DNA of 64,000 nt from Prostheceraeus crozeri (lineage: Eukaryota; Platyhelminthes; Polycladida; Euryleptidae): contig CAJQUW010007737.1 of the NCBI GenBank assembly GCA_907163375.1, positions 434,001-498,000 on the forward strand, given 5' to 3'. The position numbers were made by a program, and so were the translations under genes. Within the stretch, counting starts at the first letter, position 1; each line of letters opens with the position of its first letter. This document shows, piece by piece, positions 1 to 10,839 of the stretch. A model generated the notes under the pieces. That model saw nothing but the letters and a program-made list of their open reading frames with translations. It ran no database searches and was not told the origin of the DNA.

Positions 1-123
1 TCTTCAAATGGACATCTTGCTTGTGCTTGCAACCCGACTATGTCCTAAAGAAAGCGAAAATCATGCTAGCGTGCTTCAAAGCCTTATAGATTCCTAACTA
101 CTCTCTCATTTTTCTTGTCACAG

Positions 124-205
124 GCTCAGTCGCCCATAGTTATCAACTCCCTGATATTTATGATCAGCTCTATTCTCGTGAAAGGGACAGAGGAACGCAC
201 TTGCC
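124..205 (+). CDS. Possible internal exon of a host gene
   Basis: An 82-nt open stretch lies between a pyrimidine-rich acceptor (ending CAG at 123) and a GTGAGA donor at 206. With two leading nucleotides assigned to a split codon it reads as 26 charged, hydrophilic codons including the residues YQLPDIYDQLYSRERDRG. It leaves two nucleotides at its end, which matches the one-nucleotide start of the exon at 31871, so the two could belong to one plus-strand gene with a very long intron. No domain is recognised. This is inferred from splice signals and codon content only; a chance open stretch is possible. Confidence 0.3.
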
Positions 206-750
206 GTGAGAATGAACTAATTTCTTATCCGCAAATGCACCGATATGCAACCCAGAGATCATATCAGAACCGATTTGTACTCTTTCCAGGACCATGATCA
301 TTGGTGCGAATAGTTCATTCATGCTTAAACTTGTTTCTCTTCACCCGGAAACTATTTTCTACCCATTGATTGTCTGTGAAGAGTCCCCGTTGTTTTCTTG
401 CTAGTCTAGCGTGACTGTAAGTATTCAGTCGAGTTGGTAACGACAAAGATAAATTCCATGGTGAAATTCTCAATGTGGGAACAGAAGGCTGGTCTACACA
501 CTAATTCCCCGAGTATTCTGCGTACCGGATGTACGGGAACTCGACAATGCCATTGTCTGGCGATGGAATGTGTCTTTTCGGGAAGTTGATTTGACAGGTT
601 ATCATATCATTGTCAGTGATGTGATCAGTTGTGATGATAGAAAATCCAACCAGCGCACGAGAATATCTGCGAAAGTAAGATTCCGGTACATGAAAGCAAT
701 TTAAAAAATAAGCAAACATTCACCGGGGATAATAGAGAGAGAGAGGAGGG
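206..750. other. Non-coding stretch, nothing recognised
   Basis: No splice-bounded exon, RNA gene or long repeat was seen. A short purine run (GAGA repeats) lies just before the repeat that starts near 751. Confidence 0.5.
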
Positions 751-1369
751 TTACACCCACAGAATTAAATATCTTGTTTATCTACTTCGGTTTGATAGAA
801 GTGTGATTAATACGAAATTGACGGCACATCGAAGGTGTGCAAAAAGGAATTTCTAATACCTTACAGAGATAGGAAAAAAAGTCGTGCGTCGCTTGCGGAT
901 TAATGTGAGTTCCAGCAAAGTACTTCGTTTGCCAAAATTCCTTCAGATTCGAAGAATTCAGATCATTGAGCACAAGTTTTCTCCGTGATGTTGGCCCTTC
1001 CGATCATTACTAAAAAAAGTAGCAGGCGTACGAAAATTAGTTCACTTGATGATTTCACTTCCTCTCCCCGGCATTTCTCACTGTATAGTGCATATCCTAA
1101 ATCGAGTGTTAGCCAAGGCAACGATGTGTGTTTTGGTGTGTGCGAAGTGATATCACAGCACGCACGCATCTCTCACTGGCTCTGGTGTACTGCTGACAGC
1201 TTATTGTTAGCAATTTCCAATAGCAAGCGATACACGAATTATCCATTCGAGAAGGAGCATGTTGTCTAATTCTGTGATGTGCCATTTCGATATTAAGGCT
1301 ACATACAATTCTTCCTTTCTAGGAAACCGAAGCGCGAGTAGATGAATCTAATTCTGTGGTTACACCGGT
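751..1369. repeat. Dispersed repeat family, copy A (divergent), MITE-like
   Basis: This shares blocks with 8567-9113 and 53655-54172, including the stretch around 'gagataggaaaa..agtcgtgcgtcgcttgcgga' and the block around 'ccttcagattcg'. Its ends carry inverted copies of ACAGAATTA (751-770 and 1349-1369), as expected for a non-autonomous DNA transposon. The middle (about 1040-1310) differs strongly from the other two copies. No transposase is present and the superfamily is not clear. Confidence 0.5.
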
Positions 1370-2149
1370 TAGGAGAAAAGACGGGTAACCGGACGGATAA
1401 ACTTCATTTGCTATTGCATGGGATTGAAACTCGTGAAAGATCAGCACGTTCATCGACTTATTTTGCGTTTTGAATCTGAAAGATCATTTTTGGACTTCTA
1501 TTTATTATTATCAAATGTGGTGTTAATGCAGTGTACTGAAGTCCTGTATAGATTCAACAAACGCTTTGAATTGAGATTTATTATGAATTCGTTGCGACCG
1601 TAGGATATTCGATGTTTTTAAGTGTCAATAATGGCATTATCAGCGATTCAAGGAATCAATAATAATAAAAACGAATCATGTGGAAACAAACATCGATGTT
1701 TCAGGTACCACCATTCTTCAGTGTGCAAGAGAGTGAACATCAAATTTATAATTAACATACAGAGTTCACATCGACGAAAGTGTCTTCCACAAAGCCAATT
1801 GTACAGTTCGGGTATAAGTATTCAATACGTCGTCCGAGTTGAATTCTTCGATGTTTGGTAGGTCACAGCTTGGTATGATGCTGCGAATCAAAGTTATGAA
1901 CGTCAGGCGTCAAGAATGGAATTGGAATATATGGAATATACAGGGTATTTCAAGAAGAATTATCCGATTTCATTGTGCTTAATCTATCTATTAAATTAAC
2001 ACAGATCCTCAGAATGAATGTTAAAATACTTGTATAGATAAAGAGTTTTGTACATCATGTTGCAAATGGTTGTGGTCATTTCACCTTGGTCTGTGGCACG
2101 GTGCACAAACTGCAAGTGTTATATATTTACTTGTCTCTACATCTGACAG
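1370..2149. other. Non-coding stretch, nothing recognised
   Basis: AT-rich sequence with scattered short open stretches. No exon-like borders, repeats or RNA genes were convincing. Confidence 0.45.
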
Positions 2150-2248
2150 AAGTGCCAAGTGATAGTCGACATGCAGTGACGAATACCGTGAGACGGATTG
2201 CCGTCTCGATGGTTGCCGAGTCTCCAGAGGAGATCATATCGAATACCT
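2150..2248 (+). CDS. Possible internal exon of a host gene
   Basis: A 99-nt open stretch follows a pyrimidine-rich acceptor ending in CAG at 2147-2149 and is followed by a GTAAAT donor. The reading frame has 32 full codons containing the residues RHAVTNTVRRIAVSMVAES. Entry and exit phases are the same (one nucleotide left at the end), as in many internal exons. The phase does not fit directly after the exon at 124-205, so it would need another exon between them or a different gene. No domain recognised. Confidence 0.25.
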
Positions 2249-4067
2249 GTAAATTTTTAAAATCTAGAGCTTGTCCAAAAGTTGAAATTTTAAAAAATAT
2301 TTAAAAAATTTTAATTTTTTTTAAAAATCGTTAAAAATTTTTCATTTCTAGTATTTTAACACTTTTCTCGAGGCTCTGAGTTTATGATTCCTTTTGAAAA
2401 CCTTGTAGAAGCCAAAAAAACTCGGAGCAACTTCATGAAAATGAGAAATCAGGCAAGAGTACGGGTATGTGCTTTGTCTCCGATATTCCGTTGGCTTCGG
2501 ACTTATCTTAATTCTTATTATTTGTAGACCATTAACAAAGTACAAATGAAGCTACGATTATCATATTCATTGATCCAAGAGTGTATCTATGCAATTATTT
2601 GATGAATACAAGCAATACACTTTAAAGACTACTCATAATGACTTTATAAGTAATACTGTCAGTTCTATATACGTGTAGTGTTTGATTCTCATCCCTGAAA
2701 GGAAAACGAGGAATCGTTTTATGATATCATTAAGCGATAAGCAGCTTTAGTTCATTTAGCGGTAATTATCAAAGATTTAGCGATCAAAGTAATTTGTGTT
2801 GCAAACTGATGAGATGCAAGTCAAAGCTCAAACGACTCAAAATTAGTCTTTTATGTGGAATTAGTGTTCTGTCTTTTTTTAAATTGAGCTTGTATTTTTT
2901 TAATCATTAGTTGAATGGATTTTTCAAAAGCAATAAAATACATAATATCTTATTTTTGTCAATTTCCATTAAGCAGAGACTCAACAAATCCTTTTTTACC
3001 CTGACGACGATGGACGATGTTTTTTACATTCAACCTTTCTAGATTTATTCTTTTAATAAGGATGAACTGTCATTGATATTTTAGGAACGTGTTCGTCTTC
3101 TCCGTTTTGAAGATGAGTTCCAAGGACAAAACTTGAATTTCATCAAATGCATTTCCAAATCCTTTAAAATCTTCATGTTCGTTGTCGGACAGGCAATGTG
3201 ATTTAGATTGTAGACAATGATGGAGGCCCGTAGCCACGTGGGGGGCCCTGTTGATTTTTGTACCGCCTCTGCTAAAATAGTTATCTATATGATCAATATA
3301 CAATCAATAAAACGAATCAATCAAATCGTCGGAAGTGAGAACAAATTGGAGGGGGGAATTGATGGCTGGCGAGAACGGAATTCTTTGTCGGCACAGATCA
3401 ATTGTAGGATAGAAACAACTATCTAGCGAGTGTTGAACGGTTACATCGCATTGCGTCTCACCTATGTTGTTTATGTCGGAAATGTCCAGACTTTAACTAG
3501 ACATTCTGAAAGAATAATCAAAGCACCTTCTATCAAAATTCTTCAGGTGTATCAGTACCTCTTTGTGAAGAGATCATGTACTGCAAGATCATACAGTGAT
3601 TTAATGCTTAAACGTTTTATCATAGAAAAAGGTTTCATGCAGTCTTAAATCGTCTGATATACATGTAATACAAACAAAATTAGGCTACATTATAAGAAAA
3701 GGTTAGCACAAAATATACAGGAGTTTACATTATCATGCATTAGAGTCTTTCATTACATAATTAATTAACTTAAATAACAACAATAATTTAGACTGCAAAT
3801 GCAGATATTATTGATTCAAGATTGTAGTCTTCTCGTGGTTTATGATGTCCACATCAACTTTCTCTCTTTTGGGGCCATGAACCCCCCCCCCCCTGTAGAT
3901 CGGATCTGGTTACGGGCCTGCAATGACGATATTCGGCAATTATCTAACCTATCGAACCATGCCAACCTGTTATCCATATGATTCTTCCACTTCTATATTT
4001 CTTCGAATTACAGCCTTCCTTGAATATTATAGCCGAACCTCTCCTCAGAAAATTGTAGTGCAGTAAA
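2249..4067. other. Non-coding AT-rich stretch
   Basis: Contains an A/T homopolymer-rich patch at about 2290-2345 and a C11 run near 3885. No gene, RNA or repeat family could be supported. Confidence 0.45.
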
Positions 4068-5003
4068 ACTTGAGATTTGCAGCCATTCATGTGACTTTTA
4101 ATAGTGATTGTATTTCTCAGGTGTCCGCATTTGTCAGGTTTATCTCAAATAGTCAAAAAGGTGAGAATTAACCAGGCCTATAATACATGTAGGTACGATT
4201 AAGGAAGATTAAATGTTTAGCGAGACGTAGCACCGAGATAAATAAAAAGAAGACAAGCGAAATCAATGTGGGTACTAAGTTGCTATAGTTGCAAACATGA
4301 AATTAACTAAAATAGAAACATAAAATAGATATAGAAAGGAATTAAATCAATAGCAAAGGTCAACATTTTAAATGAAAGTTTTATTTCTTCAGAGACTTGG
4401 GATGTAGTGTATAATAGAAATTACAAGGCACAAAATTCAACATTTACGCTAGAGACTTTTTTTGAAAGAAATTTGTGATTTTAGTTTGCTTGAGTTCACA
4501 GAATACATTTTCGTTTCTAAGATTTCTTCCCCTGACCCAAACAGATCCACAAAAGATCGTATGTCTCTCTGTAAGGCAATTTCTTTCATTTTCTGGAGTC
4601 AGATAAGAGACGTCTTCATATCAGGAATATCATCAAAGTTCTCATCAACTGCAGTATCCTGATCCATCCATGTAATCTGCCAATCTTCCGATAACTCGTC
4701 AATGGAAGGAAAGTCATCATCGACAGTCAAATGCTCATCAACCGTGTGAAGTTCGGGAAGAGCAACGGAGGCTGAGATGTTTTCAATCAATTGACGGACT
4801 TGCGAGGTGCCCGCATTTTAAAGGTGAAATCCGGCAACGGTCACGGAAAATGTGGTCGCGATTCGCAGGTGGCAGGTTACCTGCGAAATACGGCCATTAC
4901 GCTAATTGTTGCACATAAATTTTCAAGTAACTATCTAAAACTGACTTCAGTTTGCAGGTGGTCGCATTTGTCAGGTGCCCGCGAGGACAGGTTTTAGTGC
5001 AGT
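4068..5003. mobile_element. Decayed pogo/Tigger-type DNA transposon
   Basis: The right end, read on the minus strand, begins near CACTAAAACCTGTCCTCGCG and continues with repeated 'GACAAATGCGACCACCTG'-type blocks, the usual look of Tigger/pogo ends. The left end near 4068 has the related CAGTAAAACTTGAGATT, and 'tgtccgcatttgtcagg' recurs inside. A transposase C-terminal fragment lies between (4599-4790). At about 0.94 kb it is far shorter than an autonomous element. Element borders are approximate and the TA duplication is not clean. Confidence 0.6.
4599..4790 (-). pseudogene. C-terminal fragment of pogo/Tigger transposase
   Basis: The minus-strand frame reads an acidic tail with residues SASVALPELHTVDEHLTVDD. 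The pattern, a short helix then many Asp/Glu with hydrophobic spacers, matches the C-terminal tail seen after the DDE domain in Tigger-like transposases. The DNA-binding and DDE domains are missing, so this is a remnant. The position inside pogo-like ends supports the call. Confidence 0.5.
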
Positions 5004-6254
5004 AACCGCCGTTCTGTACATTGCTAAGAGACAGATATTTGAAATCTAAACTGTTCTATCTTACAGTTGAAATCAATTTATAAATATCCGTCTTTATTTT
5101 CAATCTATAATGTGTAATCCCAGCTTTGTAGCTATCAATCTTGAATAGGATCATTTAGCCGTCGCCGTTCGCGAAACATGAAATTAAAGGAACACTCAAA
5201 TTACGAGCTTTATCAGAATTGACAGTTACTGCGCATTTCTGAATGATCTCTCATGCGGCTATTTGTTGTAAAATCTATGCTATTTTACTGCATGTGTATC
5301 GAAGCTATTCATATGTCGACGTGACGTTTTTTTCGAATGCAAAATGAAAACATGAAATTTTAAAGCCTACAGATTCTGTATAATTGCAAAATTTTTTAAT
5401 CTGTTCAAACTAGTAGGATACTGCGAATATCAGTTTTATTATGGATCAGAGAAGAGCTTCCTTAGGATTGCTAGATGAACAGTGTCTGTCTGTCACGTTT
5501 GATTAATACTGAGCGGAGCAATTTCATAATCTGCACTACAAAGTTATGATTGCGTCTAATTTCATCGGTTACATCAAAATTGTAATTGACTTCGGATATT
5601 TTGCGTCAATCAAAGCTGAATCTGGTCATGAAAAATGGACCAACTAAATTCGCTATTGCTTTGTGTCACACATCAGCGTGCTACGTAGCTTTGAAGAGCC
5701 TGCATTCTCAGCTTCCAAATTGTCTTTTGTGAACTTGAATCCGTAAGTGCACTTCTGGACATTGGCCAAAATATGAAAATCGCTCAATCTGCACATCGTA
5801 ATATTTCAATGAGAATGCAGGTAGGTATGATAATCAAGTTAGAGAGTAACGAGCATTTTCTGAGATTTCTGCTGACATATTGCTAATCGAAATCGTCTTT
5901 GAGAGAAATAATGACATTGTTGATTTATCATCAAAATTATATTTTTCGTCGAAGGAGTTGTTTTCTCAGTTTCTCATAGAAGATGTTAGTACTTGCCTTG
6001 ACTCGAATCTTGGCGATGTAAGGAGTATGAATGTGAACTTCTTTTAACTTTTTCATAATCTCTTGAGTAGATAACATTTCAAGATCTCGTTCTTATCTCG
6101 ATTCGAGTTTGGAGTCTGTACACTGACGTAAAAAAGTTTCTTGTTCATCCTCGGAAGCATATTCGGTGAGTACCATTTATCCAATTCTCATTCTTCCTTG
6201 CTGAGTGATTATCAAGAATGCAAGGTGTGCCTAATTTAAAAGTCTTAGATTTGA
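5004..6254. other. Non-coding stretch, nothing recognised
   Basis: AT-rich with no long ORF, exon-like border, tandem repeat or RNA gene that I could support. Confidence 0.45.
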
Positions 6255-6325
6255 CTCCAGATAGATTTGAACCCAGGTCTTGCGGACGCACAGCGAACAC
6301 TCTACCACAAGGCTACTGCGCCGGT
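6255..6325 (-). repeat. tRNA-derived sequence (tRNA pseudogene or SINE head)
   Basis: On the minus strand, a box-A-like segment (AGTAGCCTTGTGGTAGAGTG) is followed about 30 nt later by a good B box (GGTTCAAATCT). These are the internal RNA polymerase III promoter elements of tRNA genes. The ends do not pair into a clear acceptor stem, so a functional tRNA is not supported. A tRNA-derived SINE or tRNA relic is more likely. Confidence 0.5.
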
Positions 6326-8566
6326 CATGAAAACGTATTACTATTTTTGACATATGCTCATTCTCCTTACGTCATTAAGTGGTCGCAAATATCATGAAGC
6401 TATGTGTGATAGCTCGCTATGATAAGTTGAAAATTCGCCTGGCTCATAGATATGAAAAAACGATAGATCCTGGTAATGCGGAATAGAAATCCTTTAAATG
6501 CGAGTTAGTCATATCGCAGCCATCGTCAGTCACACTGTACCAAACTTTCATCATCATCTTGCTGACTTGATCGCGCAAAATATTTCGATTCAATAGATCG
6601 TCAGATCAGACGTCAATTATTTAATGAGACGACGCTGAGAAGCAATTTGATTATCTAGAAAATGAGAAGTGTGGGATCTGTCATTAGCAGACGTCAATTT
6701 GGTGAAATGATCGGAACTATCACCTCCATACAATGTCAATTCCATCTTAATTATCGCTTTGGAGAAGAATGTGAAAGCTGAGATCACTCTCCCACATGAG
6801 CAACCGATGGAAATGACAGTTTGAAGGAAGCTGTTGACGTTCATTTTGTTGTTTTGATTGCGGAAGATGTGTTCAAACAGAAGCGCGTTGATAACATCTG
6901 TTTGTGGAGGAAAGAGTGAAATTGTGGACACGTATGGGAAATATCTTGTTGTGAACAATGTTGCATTCTCTTGGGACACATTAGCAATGACTTTGATGTC
7001 AAACTGTAAAATGTTCAAAGGATTGGCATCTCAGGAAACGGAATTATCCTACAAACCGACGACTTGTTGGAGATTTGATTTCGAACATGAACGAAATCTA
7101 GCGCATTCAATGAAAATATCCTTCTCTGCTATCACCCGCAATCAATCAAACGAACCTTGTTAGATAATCCGCTAACAGATGGAACGGTTTTCAACACATG
7201 TTTGAAGTGCTGTTACTTCTGTATCGGATAATTACGCGTCTTGTTACTTACAATGTAACCGCAATCATTGCCTTCACTATATCAATTTGACTTTGTATTA
7301 AATAGGGACATAGATTTGACGTCTCCAATCTAAACTCGTGACCACAGGCAGAAGTTGCTCGCGGATAGGGATTTCGATTTCTCGGGAATTGTAGCATAAC
7401 TACAATTTTGTGCAGAAAAGTTGATACGCTAATAGGAGTGAGAATGGTATGACTTATGAACCAGCGATACAACCGAAACCCGGTGACCCGAAATCTTTAT
7501 CTCGATTTAATTGAGTTGCATGCTGAATCGGGGGGGGGGAGAAGGTAGTATGCATGATTCGCTATATTTAATGGGCTCAATCTTATAATAATCGTAATGA
7601 TAATGATAGCTACGTGTCAGGGACTGCAATTTGCCCCAAGCGGATTTGCGGAAGCTAAAAAGCGATGTGCATTGTACTAGCCCCATTTCCCTGTGGTTGT
7701 GCTTCATGTATTACAATGGAGTTCTTGGTGTGTTGAACCTTCCAGCAATAATGTGTGGCCTCCGTCTCATTTATTAGTATTTCCTCATGGATGCTGCTTC
7801 TACATTACGATGTAACAGTAATAATGCCCTAGTATAGACTAAATAGCTGTTGAAAATATGACCAAACGGTTTCATAGCCAACTTCTTGGTCAAGGAATAA
7901 TATAGACTATTTTTCATATAGTGTTGTTTCCAGCGGACGCCGAAGTAAATCGCAAGATGCGTCACTCTTAATCAATTAATAGTTGAAAGTTCACACATTC
8001 TCCCACCGTCTGATTGGCTTTCATCTCTCGGATTGTTGTTTGTCACTTCTGTTGTTGTTGTTGACTTTCTATTTATTTTTTGTCTTGTAATGAAAAGTGT
8101 TTTTACTTTCAAATGTTGTACATTCCTCACGCTTCTCATTATTGAGGAAATTCGAAAATAAACGTTATTCTATTCTATTGGTCATGAAACGCTGTCATCC
8201 TGCAACAAGCATAGTAAAATATATAAATACAGGTGCTATAGAAGTGAATAAAAACAGCGAAAATAAAAAACCGGGCACCATTTTCAACACTGACCCGGTT
8301 CCATCGATGTTATAAGCATTCGTGAGCGAACTGACTACGTGGGCCACTTTAAAGTATTACTCGCACCACTGTCTGTGAATAGTTTATGCCGCAGCTGTTG
8401 TATATATGATGAGCACTATGACACGAAAATCCACAATACCATCAGCATGGATTTCTATATCCATGCCATAAGTATCAATAGACATCCTTGTTGCTTATTC
8501 ATCAATACGCGCATATTGTAGTGAATACTTTATGGTATTATTTAATTGATGCCGTCCCACGGCCGG
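6326..8566. other. Non-coding stretch, nothing recognised
   Basis: The longest open stretch (6617-7018, minus strand, 133 codons) has no domain, no start context and no splice support and is probably chance. A G9 run lies near 7530. Confidence 0.4.
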
Positions 8567-9113
8567 CAAAAATCGTCGCTGTTGTACACACACAATTAGA
8601 TTTTTTAAGAGTATCACTTTGCTAGAAGTGCAAACTGATTCAGAAACAATGGCACATGCAGGCACTTACTAAGTGGGCAAAAAAGAAATTTTTAATACCT
8701 TGGAGAGATAGGAAAAATAGTCGTGCGTCGCTTGCGGATTGATCTGACCCTGATTCCTTTTAAATGCTCCGATCGCCACGATTCCTTCAGATTCGTAGAA
8801 TTCAAATCACTTCGCAAACGTTTTCTCGATAATGTTGGGCCCGCCAATCATTATTAAAAAAGTTAGCAGGCGCACGAAAAAACGTTCACAAACTTCTCTG
8901 TAGAACTTGACATCGACTGTCTCTTTGCTGTGTGATCCGGTTGATAACACTTACTGAAACTTCGCACAATCTGGCGTGTTTAATGTTGAACTGGCTGCTC
9001 ATTGTTCGATTGCTATGGTATTATGCCAGCAGATTGTGCCATTTCATTAACATTGCTTGTTTCAATGTTTCCTTTCTAGTCAAACAGAAGAAGAGACGAC
9101 CTGTCTAATTCCT
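8567..9113. repeat. Dispersed repeat family, copy B, MITE-like
   Basis: Collinear and by eye very similar over about 440 bp to 53655-54172, including 'tcactttgctag', 'gagataggaaaa', 'ttcgtagaattca' and 'ctgtgtgatccggttgataac'. Its ends contain inverted versions of AATTAGA / TCTAATT, shared with copy C, where the inverted repeat is clearer (CAGAATTAGA and TCTAATTCTG). No coding capacity is seen. Probably a non-autonomous DNA transposon of unknown superfamily. Confidence 0.6.
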
Positions 9114-9158
9114 TGTGTGCATGAATCACAACACGCATTCACTACAATAGTAATCACG

Positions 9159-9230
9159 CCTAGATTTTTCAAGCATCAATGATCCTTACAACCTCGGTTG
9201 TACGATTCATTGATGCTTTCAAAATCTAGG
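9159..9230. ncRNA. Long hairpin 1 of 3 (miRNA-precursor-like or fold-back)
   Basis: The left arm beginning CCTAGATTTTTCAAGCATCA pairs with the right arm ending TGATGCTTTCAAAATCTAGG, with small mismatches, and the pairing continues through TACAACC/GGTTGTA toward the loop. The fold-back is about 72 nt long, the size of a microRNA precursor. A fold-back relic of a DNA transposon is equally possible. Strand cannot be told from a palindrome. Confidence 0.45.
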
Positions 9231-9328
9231 CATGACTGTTATATTATCAACAGACATACATTGATGTCTCTGTTATTGACTTGACTGCTGATAAAGTTGA
9301 TATCCATGGTCTTAGCAAAGCTTCAGAA

Positions 9329-9405
9329 TTGTAATAGATAATGCATAGATTTGAGGTTATTATGACAAATAGTCACCGAAGAAATCTATGCATTATCTCT
9401 TATAA
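9329..9405. ncRNA. Long hairpin 2 of 3 (miRNA-precursor-like or fold-back)
   Basis: The arms AGATAATGCATAGATTT and AAATCTATGCATTATCT are perfect complements, and pairing continues outward with one or two mismatches to give a stem of about 24 bp around a loop of about 30 nt. This fits a microRNA-precursor shape. It lies 98 bp after hairpin 1 with an unrelated stem sequence. Confidence 0.45.
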
Positions 9406-9433
9406 TGCATGACTTTTTCGTTGGAAGTCTGCA

Positions 9434-9496
9434 CCAGGTTAATAATTTCCAATCAGGTTAATAATTACCTGCTTCGTGGAATTTATTAACCTCTGG
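9434..9496. ncRNA. Long hairpin 3 of 3
   Basis: CCAGGTTAATAATTTCCA pairs with TGGAATTTATTAACCTCTGG with one bulge. Inside the loop a second small hairpin (CAGGT...ACCTG) repeats the stem sequence AGGTTAATAATT. The internal repeat makes a transposon fold-back somewhat more likely here than for the other two. Confidence 0.35.
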
Positions 9497-9956
9497 CCAT
9501 AGAAAGCCTTACAAAATCATTCATTATAAACTGATAATGCTGATTACTTGATATGTAGGTATTTTATTTCTGTCTTGTCATCGATTTCTGATGACATAAT
9601 CCAATGACCATGTTTTTCCTTCAGATAGTGCCTCAACGTTGCTATCTATCGTTAGTCATTCTAAAGCTTCTTATTTTGTTAATCGCTACTTCATCTTTTC
9701 CTCCTGAGAGTGAACGAGAGAGGAGCAGGGGAATTTTGAGCTCATTTCTCATAGGAAAGGTGAAGATACTGCAACTGTTATGAAAGAATTTACCAGCTTA
9801 TTAATAGCTATTATAGATGAGTCATGCAACGGAGCACGTGTCTTATAAACTGCTATTCAGTTGCGTAATCATTCCTGATGAAGAACAATATCCGACAAAG
9901 TTCTTCAAAAACTGTCATTATATTTTACTGTAAGTTGAGTTAGCTAATGGCTAGAC

Positions 9957-10831
9957 CAGTGGTTCCCAACCTTTTAATGTCTCAGTACCACTTGAGATCT
10001 TATGCGTTCGCCGCGTACCAATTAGTCTCGAAGAAATTCTTTTTATGTTAGGAAAGATGTAATTCTATTTTTATTTCAAAGAAATTTATTTTTGCGAACA
10101 AAACAAACGTGAAGCAAAGAGCAATCATTCTATAGGTTGAGGATGCTTCTTCCGAACAAATGCAAATAATTAATTTCATACCGGCAACTTAGTCTAATTC
10201 AAATATACATATTATACATACATTACTCACGTAATTTAAAAATCTATGTTTCGAGAAATCGAACTCTGAAGATCACGCAGATATCTACATGAATGCTGTT
10301 TCAAGATACTGTCAAATATCTACGATAAAATACAGGTTGTGTATCGTTATTTAAGAAACGTAGCCTGTATTATTTGCGAATATTTTTGACTTGCCAAGTT
10401 GAATGTACATTTCTATGCCATAAGCATTTCAAAATACGTGATTTGGCTTGCTTGGCTTCAAGCATGATCTGAAATCTAAAATACATGGATTTGTTCCGTC
10501 GATTTCGACCTGTCGGTCGCTCAATAGATGTCATTGCATCGCCTGTGCCGCATTCATATCTAAACAACCTAATACAAAGTTTGATGTGACAAGATGATGT
10601 CTATGCACAAGACAAATCTTCGTCTTTTGAGACTATGAAAAGTGATAAATTGCATCGAATTTTGTCGTCGATCTAATTTTCTCAAGCTGACCAACACTTT
10701 TCCTGATAGATTTGGTCTGTGACATGAATAGATTAAATTATCATCATAATACTCGTACATAGAGCCTACTTCGGATAGGTACTCGCGTACTATCTGATGA
10801 GCCTTCGCGTACCATAGACTGGGAACCTCTG
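9957..10831. mobile_element. Non-autonomous hAT-type element
   Basis: The left end CAGTGGTTCCCAACC and the right end (minus strand) CAGAGGTTCCCAG form short inverted repeats of the 'CAGNGGTTCCCAA' type known from Charlie-like hAT transposons. The flanking 8-mers GGCTAGAC (9949-9956) and GGCTATTC (10832-10839) agree at 6 of 8 positions, consistent with an aged 8-bp target duplication. Near both ends a GCGTACCA-type block also recurs inverted. No transposase is recognisable inside. Confidence 0.65.
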
Positions 10832-10839
10832 GGCTATTC

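Noticed and set aside
6255..6325. Functional tRNA gene
   Set aside because: A and B boxes are present but the ends do not pair into an acceptor stem and no terminator T-run follows in the right place.
6617..7163. Opposed ORFs of 133 and 101 codons as host genes
   Set aside because: They overlap each other on opposite strands, have no recognisable domain and no splice or start support.
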